Positions 59,647 through 64,000 of a stretch of DNA of 64,000 nt are shown piece by piece (position 1 is the stretch's first letter; the number at the start of each line of letters is the position of its first letter). The stretch spans positions 39,344 through 103,343 of the forward strand of contig CADBWP010000001.1 in NCBI GenBank assembly GCA_902798365.1. The letters run 5' to 3'. Made by a program: the position numbers and the translations under genes. The notes beneath the pieces were generated by a model. The model was not told the origin of the DNA, searched no databases, and saw only the letters and a program-made list of their open reading frames with translations. This stretch comes from an uncultured Ruminococcus sp. GTDB taxonomy: Bacteria > Bacillota > Clostridia > Oscillospirales > Acutalibacteraceae.

Positions 59647-59749
59647 CTGTTTTTGTGCACTATTGCCTATAATTCTAATAATTAATTATACTATAAGTAT
59701 TTTATGATCCGTTCATCAACATACGGTAAATACTCTTGCTTTCTCTTTC

Positions 59750-60667
59750 CTATTCATAGTCGGAAATGCCTGTAAAGCAGACGTTGAGATCCACCGCGCC
59801 CTCAATGCCGTCAACCTCGCCGTTTTCGGAATACTGCCACATCGTGAACTGATAGTAAAACGCGGGGAGGTTTGAGTATTCGCAGTACCAGATGTCAAAA
59901 TCCGCCAGGCGGGTAAGGTCATATTTAAAGTAAAGCTCGCGGCTGGGCGAATATATCATGGGCTTGTAGCCGAGCTCCTTTATTCTTGTGCAGAAGGCTC
60001 TTGCACATTCGGTCGCCTGTGTTGACGACACGGTGTCGGTGCGCGCGCTGTCGTCCTTTATTATCTCCCAGTCATAGGCAACGGGGTATTCAAGAGTCAC
60101 GTCGCCGAGTATCTCCTTTACATAATCGGCTTCCTCTATCGCCTCTTCGTTTGTGGTTGCCTGAGAGAAGAAGTAGCAGCCAACCTTAAGCCCTGCGTCG
60201 TGAGCGGCGTTTATGTATTCGAGCACGCGTTCGTCGGCATACAGCTCGCCTTCCTCGCCGTAGCCTCTGCCGCCGGCGCGAACCATAACAAAGTCAATGC
60301 CGCTCGCCTTGACCTTGTCCCATTCTATGTCGCCGCTGAAGGACGAGATGTCAATGCCCTCCTCCGACGCGGGCTTGCCGTTCTCGCTGTAGTATTTATA
60401 ATTTTGGTCGGCGGTAAAATTCTCAACAGACAGGCTGTTGCGCTTTACGCCTTCAAGCTCGGTTATCCAGATGTCACCCAGCGCATTGTCGGTGATGTGA
60501 AGCTTGTTGCCCGTGGTGGAAACGGTGGTCTCGGTCACAGGTTCGTCGGCAGTTGCCGCGCCGTTCTGCGAGGCGCCGTCCGAGCCGTTATTTTGGGCGC
60601 TGCCGCAGCCGCACAATGCCGCTGTGCATATTGCGGCGCCTAAAAATACGCATAAAAATTTTCTCAT
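59750..60667 (-). CDS. GH25 lysozyme-like lipoprotein
   Basis: The 305-residue protein has a lipoprotein signal (about 1-20; ALCGC), a Ser/Thr/Ala linker, and a GH25 domain (about 95-305) with GIDISSFSGDIEW, VMVRAGGRGYGEEG, GCYFFSQATTNEEAIEEADY and the catalytic DxE in AYDWEII. It should cut N-acetylmuramic bonds while tethered to the membrane. The start at 60667 has GAGGA at good spacing; an ATG two codons upstream is too close. It differs from the dockerin-bearing GH25 at 11672 by lacking BIG2 and dockerin modules. Divergent from the gene at 60851. Confidence 0.9.
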   Translation of the reverse strand: MRKFLCVFLGAAICTAALCGCGSAQNNGSDGASQNGAATADEPVTETTVSTTGNKLHITDNALGDIWITELEGVKRNSLSVENFTADQNYKYYSENGKPASEEGIDISSFSGDIEWDKVKASGIDFVMVRAGGRGYGEEGELYADERVLEYINAAHDAGLKVGCYFFSQATTNEEAIEEADYVKEILGDVTLEYPVAYDWEIIKDDSARTDTVSSTQATECARAFCTRIKELGYKPMIYSPSRELYFKYDLTRLADFDIWYCEYSNLPAFYYQFTMWQYSENGEVDGIEGAVDLNVCFTGISDYE

Positions 60668-60747
60668 ACTCATTCCTCTTTTCATTTATTGATTATAGCA
60701 TAGCACAAATTAAAAAATATGTAAACCTGAAAAATTAAAAATACCTA

Positions 60748-60775
60748 TTGAAATAATTGTCAAAATCAGTATAAT
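60748..60775 (+). promoter_or_regulatory. Promoter of the duplicated-module protein
   Basis: TTGAAA (60748-60753), 16 bases, TATAAT (60770-60775). Confidence 0.65.
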
Positions 60776-60850
60776 ATAGTATAGGTGATTTTACGCTTTC
60801 CGAAATATTACACCGTTTATGTGATAAACATATGATTGGCAGGTGATTGA

Positions 60851-61348
60851 ATGGAACAAACCGGAGCAAGGGGTTACAAAAGAAAGCCCAAATATATTCT
60901 GCTTAAGGAGATAGACCGCTGCACCTCTTTGAGCCAGCTGTTTGCTCTTATTCAACACGAGGGCATAGAGATCCAAATGCACGCTCAGTCGGGAGCGTCC
61001 AACCTTACGCCGCGAAAGCTGACGGTGACGGAGCTTGCAAAGGAGCAGCTTCCGCTGGAAAGGCTTAAGACAGAAGTAAAAAAAGCGGTGTGGAACAGAT
61101 ATGACGCAGCTCCGCAAACCGCAGAGGACACAGAGCTTGTAAAAAAAATCAGACAAACCAAAACGCTTAACGAGCTGTTTGCGCTGATAAAAAAAGAAAA
61201 CATAATAATTCAGATGCACGCACAGACGGGAGCCTCAAACCTGACTCCCAGAAAGCTTGAACCCGCGGCAATAACAGATACGAACGACTCGCCGTTTGAG
61301 AGGTTAAAGGCTGAGGTCATAAAATCCGTATCAAACCGTCGCGGATAA
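60851..61348 (+). CDS. Unrecognised protein with two copies of a 65-residue module
   Basis: The 165-residue soluble protein consists of two homologous halves (about 18-82 and 96-163). Each has an S/T-L-x-x-LFALI helix, IQMHAQ followed by S or T, the identical block GASNLTPRKL, a variable loop, then ERLKTEV or ERLKAEV with V-x-NR at the end. The near-identity of the middle block suggests a functional surface with a conserved His. I recognise no family, and there is no signal peptide or membrane segment. AGGTGA precedes the ATG. Codon use is like that of its neighbours. Confidence 0.75.
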   Translation: MEQTGARGYKRKPKYILLKEIDRCTSLSQLFALIQHEGIEIQMHAQSGASNLTPRKLTVTELAKEQLPLERLKTEVKKAVWNRYDAAPQTAEDTELVKKIRQTKTLNELFALIKKENIIIQMHAQTGASNLTPRKLEPAAITDTNDSPFERLKAEVIKSVSNRRG

Positions 61349-61435
61349 ACCCCAAAACCGACAGACAGGATTATGTATTTTTTGCGGCCGGTATGAGTTA
61401 TACTCGGCATGACAATATAAAGTGAGGGATAAACC

Positions 61436-62878
61436 ATGAAGAAATCGTCAAAGGGTCTGCTCGCCATACTGCTTGCAGCCATTCTCACACTATCGGCAAT
61501 AGCCACCATAGTTTCCTTTGCAGCCGAAACCGATCAGCAAGCCGCCGCCGCGGAGGCTCAGGCTCCCGAAGCGGAGGAGGAAGCAGGCGACGTCGGCGCT
61601 CAGGCTCCCGAGGAGATTGCAGCCGGAGACATTGAAGGCATCGCGGCTCCGCCCACCATGGCAAAGGTTACGGGCATTACCAAAACAAGCTGCGAGACCG
61701 ACCGCATTTCGCTGGCATGGAACAAGGTTTCGGGCGTTACGGGCTATACGGTGTATTACTGGAGCGTTGACTACGATACATACTACAAAAAGCTGGGCGA
61801 CTTTACCGGCACCTCGGCAACCGCCTACAAGCTTATTCAGGGAAGCCCCTACACCTTTAAGGTTGCGCCCTATACCGTTGTGGGCGGCAAAAGATTTGAG
61901 GGCGAGCCCACCGTGTTTGCCACCTGCACCCAGCTTACCCATGTAAACAACCTTCGCCGCACGCGCAGCAGCACGGTTATTGAAATATCCTGGGACAGAA
62001 ACTACAAGGCTCAGGCATACCGCATTTACCGCACCTCGGCTCAGTCGGACTACAAAGAGGTTTTCATCGGCTCGGTAATCGGCAGCCACAACACCTCCTT
62101 TACCGACTACAACGTAAAATACGGCTATAACTATACATACAACGTTGTTCCGGCAAGAACCGTTGCCAACCACATGTTTATGGGCGGAAGCAACCGCATA
62201 CTGTGCCGTCCCGGCTTGGGCGCGCCCGATTTCAGCGGCTACTCAACCTTCTACAGAGGATTTTTGTCGTGGAACAGAAGTCAGTACGCAACAAGGTATG
62301 ACGTTTATATGTCGCTCAACCCCAACGGAAGCTTCTCAAAGATAGGCTCCTCCACAAACGGAAGCTTTGTTACGGACAAGCTGCCCGGCGGCAGAACTGT
62401 GTATTTCCGCGTGTTCCCCGTTTATGCAAGCGGCAACACCACCATTTACGGAACCTATTACACCAAATCGCTGGGAGTTTCGGGTCAGGTAATGGGCAGG
62501 AACGTGGGCACCGACACCTATGTTGAGATAAACATAAGCATGCAGCACATGTGGTATTACAAGAACGGCAAGCTTATTGTTTCAACCGACGTTGTAACAG
62601 GCAACAAAAACAGCATGGACACGCCCAAGGGCTTCCACAGCGTTGTTTCAATGGCGCGCAACACCGTGCTCAGCGGCGCTAACTACTCGTCGTTCGTAAG
62701 CTACTGGATCGGCTTCTTGGGCAGCGGCTACGGAATACACGACGCAAGCTGGCGCGACGACTTTGGCGGCGACATTTACAACGGCAACGGCTCGCACGGC
62801 TGCGTAAACACCCCGTACTACAACGTGCAGAAAATATACAACAACATCACCTACGGAACACCCGTAATAATATACTGA
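61436..62878 (+). CDS. Secreted L,D-transpeptidase with fibronectin-like repeats
   Basis: The 480-residue protein has a signal peptide (about 1-29), an Ala/Glu-rich linker, three fibronectin type III-like domains (about 80-350; e.g. ISLAWNKVSGVTGYTVYY) and a YkuD domain (about 360-480) with YGIHDASWR and the catalytic SHGCVNTPY, the His...SxGC signature. It would form 3-3 peptidoglycan cross-links or attach proteins to the wall. GTGAGGG precedes the ATG. It is followed by a terminator. Confidence 0.94.
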   Translation: MKKSSKGLLAILLAAILTLSAIATIVSFAAETDQQAAAAEAQAPEAEEEAGDVGAQAPEEIAAGDIEGIAAPPTMAKVTGITKTSCETDRISLAWNKVSGVTGYTVYYWSVDYDTYYKKLGDFTGTSATAYKLIQGSPYTFKVAPYTVVGGKRFEGEPTVFATCTQLTHVNNLRRTRSSTVIEISWDRNYKAQAYRIYRTSAQSDYKEVFIGSVIGSHNTSFTDYNVKYGYNYTYNVVPARTVANHMFMGGSNRILCRPGLGAPDFSGYSTFYRGFLSWNRSQYATRYDVYMSLNPNGSFSKIGSSTNGSFVTDKLPGGRTVYFRVFPVYASGNTTIYGTYYTKSLGVSGQVMGRNVGTDTYVEINISMQHMWYYKNGKLIVSTDVVTGNKNSMDTPKGFHSVVSMARNTVLSGANYSSFVSYWIGFLGSGYGIHDASWRDDFGGDIYNGNGSHGCVNTPYYNVQKIYNNITYGTPVIIY

Positions 62879-62889
62879 TAAACAATACC

Positions 62890-62923
62890 GGGCTGTCGCA
62901 CAAGCGGCAGCCCCTTGGTTTTT
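62890..62923 (+). terminator. L,D-transpeptidase terminator (GGCTGTCGC hairpin)
   Basis: GGGCTGTCGC and GCGGCAGCCC form ten pairs (one T-G) around ACAA, followed by CTTGGTTTTTG. A sister hairpin lies at 63904-63938. Confidence 0.85.
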
Positions 62924-63009
62924 GATAAACGTATGAATCTTTAGCCCTGCTTTAGCGGTGAATGATATAATGGATGTGTAAAATAACTGACCTTGAAAGG
63001 ATGATCAGC

Positions 63010-63789
63010 ATGAGCACACCTGCTAAATCAAATCAAAATACTGTAATCAAAAAGAAGCCTAAAGCCAAATACGTAAAATGGATCGTCATTGGGGCGATAG
63101 TCGCGGCGGTCGCTGTTGCCGCCATCATTATTCTTCCAAAGGTGGTCGGCGTTTTGGAGGAGCAGGGCTCCAGCATGGCAGGCAGCGACGATAAAAAAAT
63201 CCTTATCCCCTATTCGACTGCCTCTAAAATGACGGGACAGAAAAGCGTCAGCAGCTTTTACATCAAGGCTGCCGGCGAGGAATCCGTTGACACGGCGATA
63301 AGCCTTGTTAAATCCTTCCTTTTGCAGCTTACGCGCGACGAGGACGCATACGAGGTCAGAAATCAGTCCGATGTGCTCGACACGATGTCCCATGTAAAAA
63401 ATACCATGTCGCTGCTTTTGGCAGGAATCGCGGCAATATCCTTGTTAGTAGGCGGTATCGGCATTATGAACATTATGCTTGTATCGGTGAGCGAGAGAAC
63501 GCGCGAGATAGGCATACGCAATGCGGTAGGCGCCAAGAGAATACACATTATGACGCAGTTTTTGTGTGAGGCGTGTATTCTGTCGGTTGTCGGCGGTGTT
63601 ATCGGTCTGGCTATTTCCTTTGGTGCGGTCGTGCTTTACAAATTGTTCGCGTCGGCAAGCGTTTCCGTAAACTGGGGCGTCGGCCTTGCCGCCATCGCCT
63701 TCTGCGCGGTAATCGGCGTGCTGTTCGGCGGCTATCCCGCTGCAAAAGCATCGCGCCTGCAGCCGATAGACGCTTTACACACAACATAA
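63010..63789 (+). pseudogene. In-frame deletion fusion of a MacA-like N-terminus and a MacB-like permease C-terminus
   Basis: The 259-residue frame starts MSTPAKSNQNTVIKKK with one membrane helix (about 24-42), as in MacA/HlyD membrane-fusion subunits. From about residue 45 (VVGVLEEQGSSMAGS) it continues as the outer loop of a MacB/FtsX-type permease and its last three membrane helices (GGIGIMNIMLVSVSERTREI, PAAKASRLQPIDAL). Missing are the rest of MacA, the ABC ATPase and the first MacB helix, so a deletion of more than 2 kb joining the two genes in frame is the simplest reading. A ribosome binding site (AAAGGATG) and TATAAT (62966-62971 region) remain, so a product may be made, but an ATP-driven transporter is not possible from it alone. 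Confidence 0.7.
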
Positions 63790-64000
63790 AACAATTATCA
63801 CCATTCGGTCAATTGACGAACCTGCCGTTACCGACGCGGTTACGGCGGGCGAAGCAAACAAACAAACGGTGTTTTTCATCGAGATTCCTCTGAAATCAGC
63901 ATGAGGCTGTCGCAAATTGAAAGATTTTGCGGCAGCCTTTAGTCTTGAATGAATTATTGAATGTTACGCTTGCAACAATGCGCAGTAAACCTGAGGGTGG
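63790..64000. other. Intergenic end of window: coding remnant and hairpin
   Basis: Immediately after the fusion stop, another frame stays open for about 38 codons (TIITIRSIDEPAVTDAV near its start; TGA at 63901-63903) without a start codon or ribosome binding site, perhaps a remnant of a further gene. A hairpin of AGGCTGTCGCAAA and TTTGCGGCAGCCT (63904-63938) followed by TTTAG is probably the terminator; it shares GGCTGTCGC/GCGGCAGCC with the one at 62890. Nothing else is supported to 64000. Confidence 0.45.

Noticed and set aside
1-64000. tRNA, rRNA or complete insertion sequence
   Set aside because: Scanning by eye for tRNA T-loops, rRNA-conserved stretches and transposase motifs gave nothing convincing; a dedicated tRNA search could still find a missed gene.

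Overview
The window looks like chromosome of an anaerobic, endospore-forming member of the Clostridia, most likely an Oscillospirales/Ruminococcaceae gut bacterium. The grounds are low-GC Gram-positive gene sets and orders (rpsF-ssb-rpsR, ctsR-mcsA-mcsB-clpC, recA-recX-rimO-pgsA), sporulation-type genes (SpoIIQ-like, PdaB-like, a SigH-like sigma factor), strong purine-rich ribosome binding sites with some TTG/GTG starts, and a dockerin-like module on a secreted lysozyme. Coding sequence is of moderate GC. I see no rRNA, tRNA, CRISPR array, complete insertion sequence or prophage.

Layout. 1-3.5 kb: a cut-off SpoIIQ-like gene and a copper module (csoR, and copA with a CopZ domain fused at its C-terminus). 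3.6-4.9 kb: rpsF-ssb-rpsR. 5-13.4 kb: envelope glycan region with two Wzm/Wzt-type ABC exporters, a dehydrogenase-LicD fusion, a cyclophilin lipoprotein and a modular GH25 lysozyme. 13.4-20.5 kb: zinc-ribbon membrane protein, CpsB-like phosphatase, leuB, histidine phosphatase, XRE regulator, exonuclease, typA. 20.6-24.4 kb: acn-icd-rex, with a Rex-like operator over its own promoter. 24.6-33 kb: DUF1846, thrH, prfB, a RING-like membrane protein, galU, a histidinol phosphatase, and the ACT/DUF711 pair. 33-34.6 kb: a decayed surface-protein gene between inverted copies of a hairpin repeat, then a lipoprotein. 34.7-39.3 kb: the CtsR heat-shock operon with clear CtsR boxes. 39.4-45.4 kb: small zinc proteins, a HEYYGH metallopeptidase-like gene, a SigH-like sigma factor, comM and tRNA methyltransferases. 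45.4-50.9 kb: lipoprotein plus two-component system, yqhQ-prmC. 51-57.7 kb: recA-recX-rimO-pgsA-cysE-cysS and a polysaccharide deacetylase. 57.7-64 kb: a candidate structured RNA, M23 and GH25 wall hydrolases, an unrecognised protein made of two copies of one module, an L,D-transpeptidase, and a MacA/MacB deletion fusion.

Themes. Envelope construction and remodelling dominates: two M23 proteins, two GH25 lysozymes, an L,D-transpeptidase, a deacetylase, LicD and two glycan exporters. Local control is readable at several promoters (CsoR, Rex, CtsR, probably S6:S18). Intergenic regions carry at least two dispersed hairpin repeat families, many of which serve as terminators. The most unusual signals are an internal ribosome binding site in copA that could release a free copper chaperone, terminator hairpins whose 3' arm is the ribosome binding site of the next envelope gene (seen twice), a Rex-like box exactly over the acn-icd-rex promoter, the repeat families, the duplicated-module protein at 60.9 kb and the structured RNA candidate at 57.7 kb.
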